A stretch of DNA of 64,000 nucleotides, from assembly GCA_018873245.2 (NCBI GenBank), contig JAEMBT020000001.1, forward strand, positions 8,838,220 to 8,902,219, read 5' to 3'. A program made the position numbers and the translations under genes. Every line of letters starts with the position of its first letter. Positions within the stretch are counted from its first letter, which is position 1. Shown one piece after another: positions 1-9,965 of the stretch. The notes under the pieces were generated by a model, which was not told where the DNA came from, made no database searches, and worked only from the letters and a program-made list of their open reading frames with translations. The DNA is from Archegozetes longisetosus. Taxonomy: Eukaryota > Arthropoda > Arachnida > Sarcoptiformes > Trhypochthoniidae.

Positions 1-973
1 CTGTTAAGGATTTGATTTGATCTATATTTATTGTGACAAATATTACATTACCTCAACATTTGGAGCAAATCTATTTATTTATACTTGAACCCAGTTTTAA
101 TTCAAATATACTTCAATTCTGATTAATATTATTAGTTAATGTAGAAAAGCCTTGAGTTTAGTTTAAAATAAATTTCAGACAAAAGTATTGGAGTCGTGTC
201 AAGACTTGAGAACATCAAATATTATTTATTCAAATGTCGAGATGTCTAACATCTTGAACGTAAATTAGTTACGTGACTTTTCACATAATTAAATGTTAAG
301 CTCATTAATACTTAAAATTAGACTACTATTTGAAAATTATGCTCAAATTTGATAATTAAGTGCAACAAACTGTTAATTACCAGTTATTTAAGGCGTGTTA
401 TTGTGGAACAAACATTGACAAATGCTTATATTTGCAAGTTTTACTTTGCTATTTCAGTGGGCAGTCCTTGAGTAGTGCGACAACTAAAACTAATTTCAGC
501 ATCGGGTTATGTCAGGTTATGCGATCACTTTACTTAGAATATGACTTTAGTGTTCAAAATCAGTTTAAACTATTGTTTCTTAATTCAATCAATTTAATTA
601 AAATTATTTTAGTATAGACTATATTAAATTTGATATCTAAGAGCATTCCAAAGTAGAAAAATGTAATTTAATTATAAATTTGAACACTTAAAGTGACACA
701 TTGTAGATTAATTGATCATATAGGCCTCGCAAACTGATATCAGAAATATCCATGCATAACTTGCAAATATTAGTCAATTCAACTGTAATAGGATTATGGC
801 TGAACATATCTATTATTTTAATGTTTTTAAATTTGGCGCTTTAGTTCAATTACAGAAAAATTTAACCAATTTTTTTATTGTATGTATTCTTAAGCCTATT
901 TTGATTTCCTACTTTGACATGAACTATAAATATTTTGTCTGTATTAAATAATCAATCATATGAAATAGTTTAT

Positions 974-1190
974 GAGAGTGAGTGAGTGAGTGAGAGAGAG
1001 AGAGAGAGAGAGAGATAAAATAGCGTTCTATAAGAAGGCTCTAACACTCAAGTCAATGTTTATGAGTAAAGTTATATACTTGTAAGTTATTGCTAAAATT
1101 TTTAATGTTTATAAGCATAAACTTAATGCATTGTAATCTCTCTCTCTCTCTCTCTCACTCACTCACTCACTCACTCACTCACTCACTCAA
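974..1190. repeat. Inverted pair of GAGT/GA microsatellites
   Basis: A (GAGT)n-(GA)n tract at 974-1014 is followed, about 120 bases later, by its reverse complement, (CT)n-(ACTC)n, at 1138-1189. The two arms could pair as a hairpin. The block is missing from the duplicated segment near 59780, so it was gained in this copy or lost in the other. Confidence 0.85.
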
Positions 1191-1654
1191 ACGATTTCAA
1201 ATTGTGTTGTATTTAATTCTATGACTAAAATGAAAGACATAACTGAAACGATATCTTATAATGCGAACACCAAAAGAGAGCAACAAGTCATAAGTGTTCA
1301 AAATTGGAAAATTAATCGTATATTTTTTTTTTAAAGATTTGAGTTAATTTAGAAGTAAAAGTAATTTTTTTAAAGTTTAATAATTAGTGCCAAAATTTTA
1401 TTTCTTAAAATTTTAAAGATAAGTTAGGAGGAAATTGTAGAGTCCGTGAAAACCATTCAATTTCGGGATTAAAGGTCAGATGTTTGCTCTTGATCAACTT
1501 CAATCTATATACATACATGTATGATTAGTAATTATAATCAATAATATGTATAATATATGTGTAATATTTCGTCAGTTAAATTTCAAGTCCTGATCTATAT
1601 GTGCTATCAACAAGAAGATTATTTGCTTGAAAACAAAAAAGGGTAATTTTACTA

Positions 1655-2100
1655 ACTAGGGAAGGGTGCGATCTGAGGAAGTCAGATCAAGATATTTTTG
1701 ATTTGACATTAATCTATGTGACAATAAGATTGACCAAAACTCAGAAATTCGTACTTATGAGCTATCGTTTGTCCGCAATCGGTAATTTAAGATGCAATCC
1801 TTAGCATTGCTTTGTATGGCAGCAGTGTATAATGTAATGCTTTTGCTTTATGCCATAGAAAGGTGGCTTCACTGTTCAGTTTAATACTAGTTTAAAAATG
1901 CACTCAATGCATATAGATAGCAATGGGCATTACTGTCATACAAAGCAATGCTAAAGATTGCATTTTATATTGCTGATTGCGGACAAACAAGAGCTCATAA
2001 GCACGAATTTTTGAGTTTTGGTCAATTTAATTGCCTCATAGATTAATGCCAAATCAAAAATATCTTGATCTGACTTCCTCAGATTGCACCCTCCCCTAGT
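1655..2100. mobile_element. Foldback MITE with long inverted arms
   Basis: The left end ACTAGGGAAGGGTGC and the right end GCACCCTCCCCTAGT are inverted copies. Pairing continues inward for roughly 180 bases per arm (for instance 'GTTTGTCCGCAATC' on the left and 'GATTGCGGACAAAC' on the right). It interrupts the MITE at 1604-2746, whose intact relative at 25967 has no such insertion. No coding sequence is present. Confidence 0.8.
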
Positions 2101-2262
2101 AAGGGATTGCTAATTCAGTTTCAATACTGTAAAAATTGGCTCAATAGTTTTAATTTGATATCTTGATTCATATTTATCAGCTACTAAAAGGTAAGTGCTT
2201 GACTTACTATTGATTATTGGCTTACTATCGAGAAATCCCTTAATTTTTAGAGCGTGATTTAA

Positions 2263-2720
2263 CCCTACACTGCATAGTGTAGCAGATCTGCTACACTACG
2301 ATCTTAGTCCATTATCTCAATATGACAACATTTACTAGAAATAATGCATATCGTAGCCGATGTGCAACAAAGCTTTTAAGATTATATAGTTTCGTTATTT
2401 ATATAGAATCACAGTTATCAAGAAAAATAGACATTTATCAAAAATCAACAGACTATATATCAAAAATTAAAAATTGACATATTTTTCATATTTCTGCCAA
2501 AAATTGATAGAACAATCAATAATATAAAAGAAAAGCCCCTTTCCTCAAAGTGATAGTAAACTACAAGAACTCGTAAGTTGAAGATCAGCCACATTTCAAA
2601 CAATTTTTTTCACATAATCCTATCATTATAGCTTTTTCAATGATTTTTCCAAAATATATGCTCCCGGTAGTGTCTGATGCTAAATTTTCATTGAAAAATA
2701 AAAAATCATGCAGTGTAGGG
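2263..2720. mobile_element. piggyBac-type MITE, TTAA-flanked
   Basis: The ends CCCTACACTGCAT and ATGCAGTGTAGGG are inverted repeats, flanked on both sides by TTAA (2259-2262 and 2721-2724). TTAA duplication and a CCCT start are hallmarks of the piggyBac superfamily. Length is 458 bp and no transposase is encoded. It sits inside the MITE at 1604-2746; the relative at 25967 shows the same region without it. A short subterminal palindrome (GTAGCAGATCTGCTAC) lies at 2280-2295. Confidence 0.85.
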
Positions 2721-3430
2721 TTAACTTTTATTCTTTTTGCTGATAGTACACTCGATGAGAAATTTCGTATTTGAGCAGATTATTAATTTAAGAAAGATCA
2801 ATTTTTAATTATGGAATTACATGAATTACACTGTTTTTATCACATTTATAAGATTTTTTCTTGACTTTTATTTTATCTTTGATTTTGATTTTACAGTTTT
2901 AATTTGACTTTCGTTTGTTTTAATCAATCATTTCAGAGCTCTATATTTGACTTTGGCTTTGCTTAGAAGGCCAAACTAACACTTCTTCAAAATAATAAGT
3001 AGCTGTAAGTTTTTATATCGTCTGTATAGATGTAACTTCAGAATTATATTAAACTGAATTGAGTTAAATGAGAATATAGAAAATGGGGTGAATGTAAGCG
3101 AGTTATCTATTATTGTTCATTTACAAGTTTTTCGTCATGCTTTGTGATCCGATTCTCATTGAGAGACCACAAAATTTATTTTCAGCTAAAGGCTTACTTA
3201 ATAATATGACTTATCGGAGATTAACTAAGAAAGTCTGATTTGACATTTTCATAGGTCGTACCAAATGGAATAACAATCAAATCGATGAGTTTGACAACAT
3301 TTAATGCTAATTGCATGCAATTTTTAAAATTTAATACAAAATTTATAATTAAAATATCTAGTTTAAATTATAGTTTATATTTATTACGCGAATATTCATG
3401 CAAAAAGAATTCTATCTTTTCAGTCATTAT

Positions 3431-4295
3431 TTTCTAACGAATTTATTGGGCCTAAGACGCGAATTAATCCGTTAGACGTGGCGCAGTCGGTAGGATTGTC
3501 ATCCATCGGACATCTTTACAACTTATTATCGTCTACGCTCATACCATCACTTTAAATTGATTTTCCGTATTGTTGACAAATTCAGTTCATCTGGAATCTT
3601 CAATTATCATCTCATGTCCAAAATTCCGACGACTCCTCCCCGCGAAACCACAGATGACGAAACTGAATTGCCATTAACGCCTGGGAAGTCAATTACTGCC
3701 GAATTTCTACAGAGTCTTCGAACTTCAACATCAGTTTCAGATTCATCTTCTGTTTCAAATTTGTATCAAACTTCATCCACATCACAATCAGTAACTACGC
3801 TTACAAGAAACCAGAAGAAGCGTCTACTAAGAAACAAGAACATAAGACAACATTCACTACGTCTCAGCATTAACGGTCTTCCGGATCCAATCAAAGAGAG
3901 ACAACTTTTACGACAATCAGCACGAGCTAAGCGTCGAGCTAAACAAAGTTTAGACGAAGGCTTACGACTTGCTCGTCAAGCAAGCAAAGAATCTATAGAA
4001 ATTTGTGACAAGCAACTTCGCACATCATTTGAAGAACGTTCAGAGACCACTCTTCGTCACGCATCAAGAACACTTCTTGCAAAAGAGTCTACCGTCGCAG
4101 TGGCCCTAAGAAATATCGATTCGTGGCACAAAATTTAGACGTGGAGCAAAACAGTTCTCTTAATGAGCTCCTTCAAAAGCATACAGAAACCTTTAGTGAA
4201 CACGAGACAGACATCGATCGCATCCAAATTGCGAGATATCATATATCTACAGTCTCGCATCCTACCGACTGCGCCACGTCTAACGAATTTATTGA
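3431..4295. mobile_element. Element with tRNA-like inverted ends and an ORF (unclassified)
   Basis: An identical 16-base direct repeat (TCTAACGAATTTATTG) lies at 3431-3446 and 4280-4295. Just inside, GTTAGACGTGGCGCAGTCGG at 3471 is repeated in inverse orientation ending near 4284. This inverted end holds a perfect pol III A-box (TGGCGCAGTCGG). No convincing B-box follows the left copy. The duplicated segment near 60690 lacks the whole stretch, though the extra sequence there continues to about 4450. Between the ends lies the ORF at 3614-4138. I do not recognise the family. Inference: a mobile element whose ends derive from a tRNA or SINE head, or an ORF trapped between two inverted SINE heads. 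Confidence 0.5.
3614..4138 (+). CDS. Unrecognised 174-aa basic, Ser-rich protein inside a repeat element
   Basis: The first in-frame ATG is at 3614 (MSKIPTTPPRETTDDETELP); the frame is open from 3557. The N-terminal third is acidic and Ser/Thr-rich, with repeated TSxS-type patches. The middle is strongly basic (RNQKKRLLRNKNIRQ). The C-terminal half is rich in Arg, Ala, Ser and Glu with a loose 22-25 residue periodicity (QSARAKRRAKQSLDEGL, then RLARQASKESIEICDKQL, then a third weaker unit), likely helical. This weakly resembles the 23-residue STPR-type repeats seen in some transposon proteins, but I would not assign it. It has no membrane segment, cysteine pattern or catalytic motif I can name. 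A short overlapping frame follows to 4305 through the right inverted end. It could also be a chance ORF. Confidence 0.35.
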   Translation: MSKIPTTPPRETTDDETELPLTPGKSITAEFLQSLRTSTSVSDSSSVSNLYQTSSTSQSVTTLTRNQKKRLLRNKNIRQHSLRLSINGLPDPIKERQLLRQSARAKRRAKQSLDEGLRLARQASKESIEICDKQLRTSFEERSETTLRHASRTLLAKESTVAVALRNIDSWHKI

Positions 4296-5498
4296 TACTA
4301 ACTAAAAAATGCATTTACGCAAGCCTTTTATATCTTAAAAATTACTCAAAACCAATGCCTTACTAAAGGCCAGTCATATTGAACGATATAGTCAACGATA
4401 TAGTCAACGATAGACTCAATGATAATCAGAGATAGGGTCAACTGAGTCACTGTTCGTCATAATTTCTTTTCTTTTATTAAGATTTTTGTCGAATTCAAAT
4501 TTTGACTTTTGAATGAGGTTTTAACTCATTATAGTTATCAAACTTTAGCCGTCAATTTTTATATTCAATCTAAAGCTTTAATAATTTTATCAATGAGTTT
4601 AATTTTTACATATCAATATTATAATGCGATTATGTCACAATATCATTTTCTATATTGAAAGTTTCATTTTACAAATCGTGAAATCCATTTCGTATTAAAA
4701 GTTATCTTAAAGACTTATAAAAGGAGTCTTGACCAAAGCCCTTATTTTGATTAAATCTCAAACTTATCAAAATGAATAGGAAATAGATTTTAAGAGTTAT
4801 TTTTTTGTCTATTTTGATGAGAAAGAGATTAATAGAAAGATTCGCAATTTACTTCCAATGAAATTATTTAACCTAATAAGGATAAGAGATCACTTCGCAA
4901 CTTGATGTTACTTTGACTCATGTTAATCATCAAAATAAAGTATAGTGTCGGCAGATCACTTTGGACCACACTCCTAGAATAACACTTTCTTACTATCATT
5001 TTTGCATTCATAATGAGTATTATTAATAGAGATAGTATTTATATACATTCATTTTTAGATTGAAAAGCCATATTATAGCACTGTTCGTTTTTTGAAGCAT
5101 ACTCATATCTAAGAAACAGTATTCTTTATTTTAACATATGAGTTAGAAATCACAAATGAGTAAAGTTTAAAGTATATGAAACAAAGTCTTATTACTTAAC
5201 AGCGAACTTTACAACTTATTAATTCGAAATTAAATCCGTTTAACTCTTAAATGTTAGTAAAGGTTATGACAAAACAAATCTAAAATTACTAAATGCCAAG
5301 TATTTAATTCATTATACAATTAATCTGTTTTAACACGATTTTTCAAGTAATTTGTCGAACACTTGCAATTTTAAAACTATTTTTCGCAAACATGTCACCT
5401 ATCTTAGGTTTCATTGCTTTAAAGTAGGCTATTTGTTTGTTTTAATCCTTTGAGCAAATATTTACGCATAAACAATGTATTTTCCCCAGATTAAGGAA

Positions 5499-5688
5499 TG
5501 TTGAGCTTCTAGGTGTTCATTTCCGTTCCATATAAATAGAACGTTTTATCCTTTCGAGAGGCAGTTGTCAGTTTCTTATTGTAAATGCCACTCGTCTTCA
5601 TTTATTTTTAAATAAAGTTTTCATTTGTATTAAACCTTTTTTATTGCTGTGGCGTCCACATTGAACACTAAGTTTCAGGAACACCACA
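5499..5688 (+). mobile_element. Possible solo LTR fossil
   Basis: A 190-bp stretch starts TGTTGAGC and ends CACCACA. It carries a TATAAATAGA box, a short transcript-leader-like region and an AATAAAG polyadenylation signal in the order expected of a short LTR. I see no matching target duplication and no internal retroelement sequence. It directly precedes a truncated GR pseudogene. Tentative. Confidence 0.3.
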
Positions 5689-6089
5689 ATAAGTTCACTT
5701 AACTCCTTGTATTCTGAAGTAAATGAATATAACCAGAATTTTTGGTCTAAGTATTTGTTAACAATTTGGTTGATTTATGGTTCCGTCATTATCTTTCTTG
5801 TGTATAGTGATTTATTCTTCGAGATGAATGTAATTTTAAAATATTTTATCAAATATGTGATGATACTTGTAATTCTGGCTTTGTTATTATCATAAACACT
5901 GCCTCATCAGTTAATTTTGAAGCGAATAAAATCTATAAAACGTTGAATGAACTGATGAATTCTCAAGTAAATCCTTGTTTCAGAAAATCTTGAATATTGA
6001 CTTTTTATAACTATATGGAGAGTCAAGTTAAGGTAATAACAAAATTTTGTTCTATATCAGAAAATAACAAGAAATGCTTTAAATTTTTA

Positions 6090-7010
6090 CAGTATAGGAA
6101 CTCGGCTGGACTATAGCAAACTTGAATAACTATGTTTCCGACGTCGTAGACACACAAATTATACATCATTGGGCTCGTCTCGTCATACGAGTTGATTGAG
6201 ATCATACTCGAGATCGTGCGAGGTCAGCATTAAAATTCGACCTTTTCGATCTAATAAGCCGAATTTTGATTTGAGCTTTATCTAACAGTTAGAACATAGT
6301 AAACTAAAGACAAATTAATTATATGTGACTTTAAGATCACTTTCATAATCATTTCCAGACCATTTTATTCTGATTTCCTCAAAGTAGATGAATATGTCCT
6401 CGATGTAAACATATAAATCATACATCATTAGAATCTTCCTGACTATACTAATCGAATGAGTTCATACTCGAGGTTATTTAAATTCATTCAACGTCATTAA
6501 CTTTTTTTCGACTGTGTCGAATTTCGGGTTTGGTTCTAATACGAAGTGTATTTTAATTAAAAAATTTATAAAAATTAATTGCTTGAAATAATTTCAGACA
6601 TACGGTATTATAACTGAGAGACACTGCTTAAAAACTTTTTCGTGTTGTGTCATGTTAGTTCATAAAAAGACTCAGAATCGAAGATTGTTTCTTATCAGTG
6701 TATCACAGAATTTTTTTGAGGATAAAATAATTCTGCGAAAAAGTATGAATTTAATCTGTCTGAAATCATTTCAACCGATTAATTTTATGAATTTCTAAAT
6801 TGTAATAAGCTCCGTATTAGAACCAAACCCGAAATTCGACACACAAAGACGAAAAAAATTTAATGATGTTGAATAAATTTCAATGACTTCGAGTATGATC
6901 TCAATCGACTCGAATGTTCGAGACGAGTCCAACGATGTATAACTTATGCATCTACGACTCCGAGAACATACTTGTCGACGTTTGTTGCAATCCAGCCGAA
7001 ATTTCTTTAA
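6090..7010. repeat. Inverted-repeat insertion inside GR pseudogene intron
   Basis: Arms at about 6378-6545 and 6815-7010 are inverted copies: both contain GTCGAATTTCGGGTTTGG next to TTCTAATACG, in opposite orientations. A third related block lies at 6090-6240, including 'GATTGAGATCATACTCGA', which recurs in reverse near 6890. The arms are diverged, so this is an old foldback-type insertion. No protein-coding frame is credible here. Confidence 0.65.
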
Positions 7011-7166
7011 TTTGTTTATCAATTTTTGATAGTTAATGACATTCATAGAATGAGTTGATCAGAAAAAAGTCGGATTTTCGTGTTGGAAATTATTAACTAT
7101 TAATCATTTTCGATGCTATGAAGTAAATATTATTTCTATTTTTAGTTCAGTTCAATGTTAAGAAAA

Positions 7167-7846
7167 TGTTATGCAGATATAAATTCTCTGATTATAAATC
7201 AGTTTTTCATTCTTTTAAAATAGTTTGTCAAACAATTATTTTTAAAATGCTTTATATTTTATGTAATGCTTTACTAACGCTTTCAAGGTTATCATTGTAT
7301 TAACGTTTGCTATGAAATGCGGCCAATATTTTAAAAGAATAACAATTCAGATCTATTTTGTTTATATATTAGGTCAAACCATAAGTAATTGCAAACTTTT
7401 TCATAATAAAACATGAAAAAGTTTGCAATTACTTATGGTCTGACCTAAATAAGATATGTTAAAAAACTGGTAAAGAGAGTCAGTCTTTAGGCGGAAGCCT
7501 TGAGGAGAGGACCTCATTATGCCTCGAAGTGAAAGTATAAAAGTGTTAGAAAGGAGTAAAAATCTTTTAATATGTGAAAACCTTTAAATATGTTTATAAC
7601 ATTTTCATGTATCAATCAAATAATGAAATCACGTCTAAATCCTATGTTATATTTCTTTATCTATTTGTTATTAAATATTATTTTAATTACTTATAATTTT
7701 TAAGAAAATAAAAGATTGCAATCAAACAAAGTATAATATTACTAATATTTTAATAGAATATTTATTTCAGAATTCTGGATAAATAGTTAACTTTAGTCGC
7801 CAGTTATGCGTTTAGGTTTATGAGCTCGAACCTGAACGGCATAACA
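7167..7846 (+). mobile_element. hAT-like non-autonomous element, copy A
   Basis: It matches, in reverse, the element at 33992-34590 almost end to end. Short inverted termini TGTTATGC and GCATAACA bound both copies. TAAGAAAA occurs just left of the start and again at 7853-7860, which would fit an 8-bp target duplication with a few extra bases at the right end. It lies in the last intron of a GR pseudogene, and itself holds the 80-bp hairpin at 7369-7448. No transposase is encoded. Confidence 0.65.
7369..7448. mobile_element. 80-bp near-perfect hairpin insertion
   Basis: Two arms of about 35 bases (starting TTAGGTCA, ending TGACCTAA, core CCATAAGTAATTGCAAAC) flank a loop of only a few bases. 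The related element at 33992-34590 reads straight through the site as TTTATATAAGATATG. Here ATA is present on both sides (7366-7368 and 7449-7451), so the insertion point is exact. It looks like a minimal MITE. Confidence 0.85.
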
Positions 7847-8089
7847 AAAAATTAAGAAAAAGATTAAGAAAAATTTTCCCAATAAATCATTACTTTTCTG
7901 GTATTACTATTTCTGAAAATGATGCAACTTTCAAATTAAACATTGAATAATGACAGAATAAAGATAAAATTTCTTACTTATTTGTGGTATACTGTCAAAA
8001 TGTATTTTAATGAATCATCGTTTCGCTTGTATTTGAGTTCATTCACATATTCATAAATATATTGCAAATTTTAGATATCCCTGAACTTA

Positions 8090-8336
8090 ATAGTGGAAAT
8101 TACGAAAGTATTATTGATTATCAGAGCAGTTATATTTCGAATGATGTCATTAAGTAACATAATGTGCCCTTCAAATAAAAATGCAATTATTTAAAGTTAA
8201 AAAATAATAAATTATCGTCAAATTTAGTTTGACTTATCTAAAGTTAGTTTTCATCTCATATTTTTGTGAAGTAAACACAAATTTAAACAAATTATATGCT
8301 GAATAAAAGTTATAAGTTAATTTTTCAAACACAAAA
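8090..8336 (+). promoter_or_regulatory. Conserved GR 5' block (array-wide)
   Basis: About 250 bases ahead of this GR start resemble those ahead of the ATGs or relics at 13369, 29957, 31592, 44922 and 62015. Shared landmarks in order are 'TTACGAAA..ATTATTGAT', 'ATTTCGAATGA.GTCATTAAGTAA', 'TTATTTAAAGTT', 'AGTTTGACTTA' and 'TCTCATATTTTTGTGAAGTAAA'. I see no clear TATA box at a fixed distance. The block probably contains the promoter and 5' UTR, copied along with the gene. Confidence 0.5.
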
Positions 8337-9753
8337 ATGGATACTATTGATGTAAATCAAGTTTTAACAAATGAAATTATATTAGATTCGGCTGGAACTC
8401 ATTTGTATAAAATCGGTTTATGTATGAATATTGCAAATCCTGCAAAAAGATCTAAATTCAATGATCCTCTACTGGTTTTCACAATCATTATTATCTCAAT
8501 TCCAAAAACTTTAGTCCCACTAATTTTTGAAGTAAAAAATAAATATTTTAGCTTAATTTTTGGAGATTTATCTTATTTAATTGACCTAAGGATCCATCTG
8601 ATCATAGCAAATGTACTCTATCAGCTATTGGCTATATCGTCACAATTAATATATTATTATAATTACAAGAATGACATAAAACCGGATTATCTTAAAGTAT
8701 TTGAAATGATGTCTGGTTTAATTTCACCAAAGAGTATTGGATTAACAAATAAACTGCAAATCTTAAAACTGATAAAACTATCAAAGACTTTGTTTTTCTT
8801 CTGTGAACTGACCACTGAGAGGATTGTCCCAATATCCATATTCGTTAATGTTGTGTTGATGTATTTTATGAAATGCTCACTCATAGAAACAGTTATATTC
8901 GGAATTCTTAATAGTCTACTAATAACATGGTGTTGTTACTATATGTTCTCAATCAACTTGTGGCAAATTATATATTTCTACATAATTTGCAAATATATTA
9001 AAATCAAAATTAAAGAGTCAAACCATCAAATCACGATAATCGAAGGAAGAAGAAGAAATAAACTAATCTTCAGAAATATAAGTTCATTAAATTCTTTGTA
9101 TTCTGAAGTAAATGAATATAATCAGAATTTTTGGTCGACGTATTTGTTAACAATTTGGTTGATTTATGGTTCCGTCATTATCTTTCTTGTGTATAGTGGT
9201 TTATTCTTCGAGATGAATGTAATTTTAAAATATTTTATCAAATATGTGATGATACTTGTAATTCTTGGCTTTGTTATTATCATAAACACTGCCTCATCAG
9301 TCAATTTAGAGGCGAGTAAAATCTATAAAACGCTGAACAAACTGATGGCTTCTCAAGCAAATCCTTGTTTCAGAAGAACTTTTAGGTTTAATTCTCATAA
9401 CTCTACCTTTAATCAAATTAAGGTAATTACGAAATATTTTCAATAGTATGGGAAATAGTAAGAAAATATTAGCATTTAAAATTTTTTAAATGTTATGGTA
9501 AAACAAATTTCTCTAATTTGTTTATTAATTTTTGATAGTTAATGGCATTCATAGAAAGAGTTGGTCAGAAAAAAGTTGGATTTTCGTGTTGGAAATTATT
9601 TACTATTAACCATTTCCGATGCTATGAAGTAATTATTTATTTAGTTGTTTGTTATTCAGTTCAATTTTATCAAAAGATTAAGAAAAATTTCTCCAACAGA
9701 TTATCACTTTTCTGGTATTACTATTCTTGAAAATAATACAAATCTCAAACTAA
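8337..9753 (+). CDS. Gustatory receptor (seven-membrane chemoreceptor), intact, 409 aa
   Basis: Exons are 8337-9422, 9539-9628 and 9700-9753, joined by two phase-0 GT-AG introns of 116 and 71 nt. The ATG follows ACAAAA and matches the start of all paralogs. Hydrophobic segments lie near residues 45-64, 85-108, 151-178, 183-217, 267-289, 294-320 and, from the 18-codon last exon, 394-408. Family landmarks are YYNYKNDIKPDYLKVFEMM (about 107-125), PKSIGLTN (131-138), the exon 2 core KKVGFSCWKLFTIN and the final ITFLVLLFLKIIQISN. The last two correspond to the arthropod GR 'G.F....' and TYhhhhhQF region, and the C-terminal phase-0 introns are typical of arthropod GRs. Ligand is unknown. The 3' part is nearly identical to the pseudogene at 5689, so that duplication is recent. 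Confidence 0.9.
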
Positions 9754-9897
9754 TTATTGAATACTCAGAGAAATCGAATCGAATCTCATACTTTTAATAA
9801 GTAATGGTTTTACCTGTATTTGAATTTATTCTTATATTCATAAATGTAGTACATATTTTAAGTTAAGTTTAGATGTCATTCGATTACTGCTCAAGAT

Positions 9898-9965
9898 ACT
9901 ACCGCGTAAATGAGACCACAGCATGACATGGTCGTTTGTGCGGTAGTCTCATTTGCGCGGTAGTG
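9898..9965. repeat. GC-richer hairpin
   Basis: ACTACCGCGTAAATGAGAC and GTCTCATTTGCGCGGTAGT form inverted arms around a loop of about 30 bases; the loop itself repeats GTGCGGTA. It stands out from the AT-rich surroundings and lies in the 3' flank of the GR at 8337. It may be a small MITE. Between it and 10474 I see only AT-rich sequence with a short TTTGA run near 10045. Confidence 0.6.

Larger units (their letters stand above)
1604..2746 (-). mobile_element. TA-flanked MITE (family of 25967-26211) carrying two nested insertions
   Basis: The left end reads CTATCAACAAGAAGA and the right end TCTTTTTGCTGATAG, matching in reverse the complete 245-bp copy at 25967-26211. The internal sequence also matches that copy, for example the stretch around 2103-2150. 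The duplicated segment at 60035 has an uninterrupted 'CTACGTAAACTC', the expected empty site, which implies a TA target duplication. About 900 of the 1143 bases belong to the two nested elements at 1655-2100 and 2263-2720. Confidence 0.8.
230..5100. repeat. Segmental duplication, copy 1 (partner 58830-61500)
   Basis: Long stretches read colinearly in both places. For example, the sequence around 640-840 (crossing 'GATATCAGAAATA' and 'GCAAATATTAGTCAATTCAA') recurs at 59503-59700, 1430-1600 recurs near 59930-60030, 2760-3420 recurs at 60040-60690, and 4460-5060 recurs at 60710-61290. Copy 1 is longer because it holds several insertions that copy 2 lacks: the GA/TC block, a MITE with two nested elements, and the 3431-4295 element. 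No host gene is seen in either copy; the open frame at 360-617 is not kept in copy 2. Bases 1-230 hold nothing recognisable. Confidence 0.75.
5689..7939 (+). pseudogene. Gustatory receptor pseudogene, 5'-truncated and split by insertions
   Basis: From 5691 the sequence matches the last third of GR exon 1 (SLYSEVNEYNQNFWSKYLL), very close to the gene at 8337. It loses the frame after VILA and carries a stop soon after. The splice donor after QVK is kept near 6030. Exon 2 is at 7033-7122, with a TGA where Arg normally follows IE. Exon 3 is recognisable at 7886-7939, but its acceptor AG has changed to AA. About 1 kb of inverted-repeat sequence separates exon 1 from exon 2. A hAT-like element (7167-7846) sits in the last intron. 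The first two thirds of exon 1 are missing, so this is a dead partial copy. Confidence 0.85.

Noticed and set aside
360-617. 85-aa frame at the window start
   Set aside because: It begins with GTG, resembles no family, and is not kept in the duplicated segment at 58985 and onward.
3471-3545. Possible functional tRNA gene at the left inverted end
   Set aside because: The A-box is perfect, but no T-arm or B-box at the right distance and no acceptor-stem pairing could be found.
6795-7046. 83-aa minus-strand frame
   Set aside because: Lies inside a diverged inverted repeat and overlaps GR exon 2 on the other strand; no family resemblance.
8687-8884. Antisense 65-aa open frames opposite every GR exon 1 (also 31942-32139, 46495-46692, 54899-55138, 62365-62562)
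   Set aside because: They recur only because the sense codons are conserved; they lack splice context and start signals of their own.
9542-9730. Separate 60-76 aa ORFs starting MAFIERVG or MTLIERVG after each GR (also 17546, 28170)
   Set aside because: These are exon 2 read through into the last intron and, out of frame, exon 3. The splice sites on both sides are clear.
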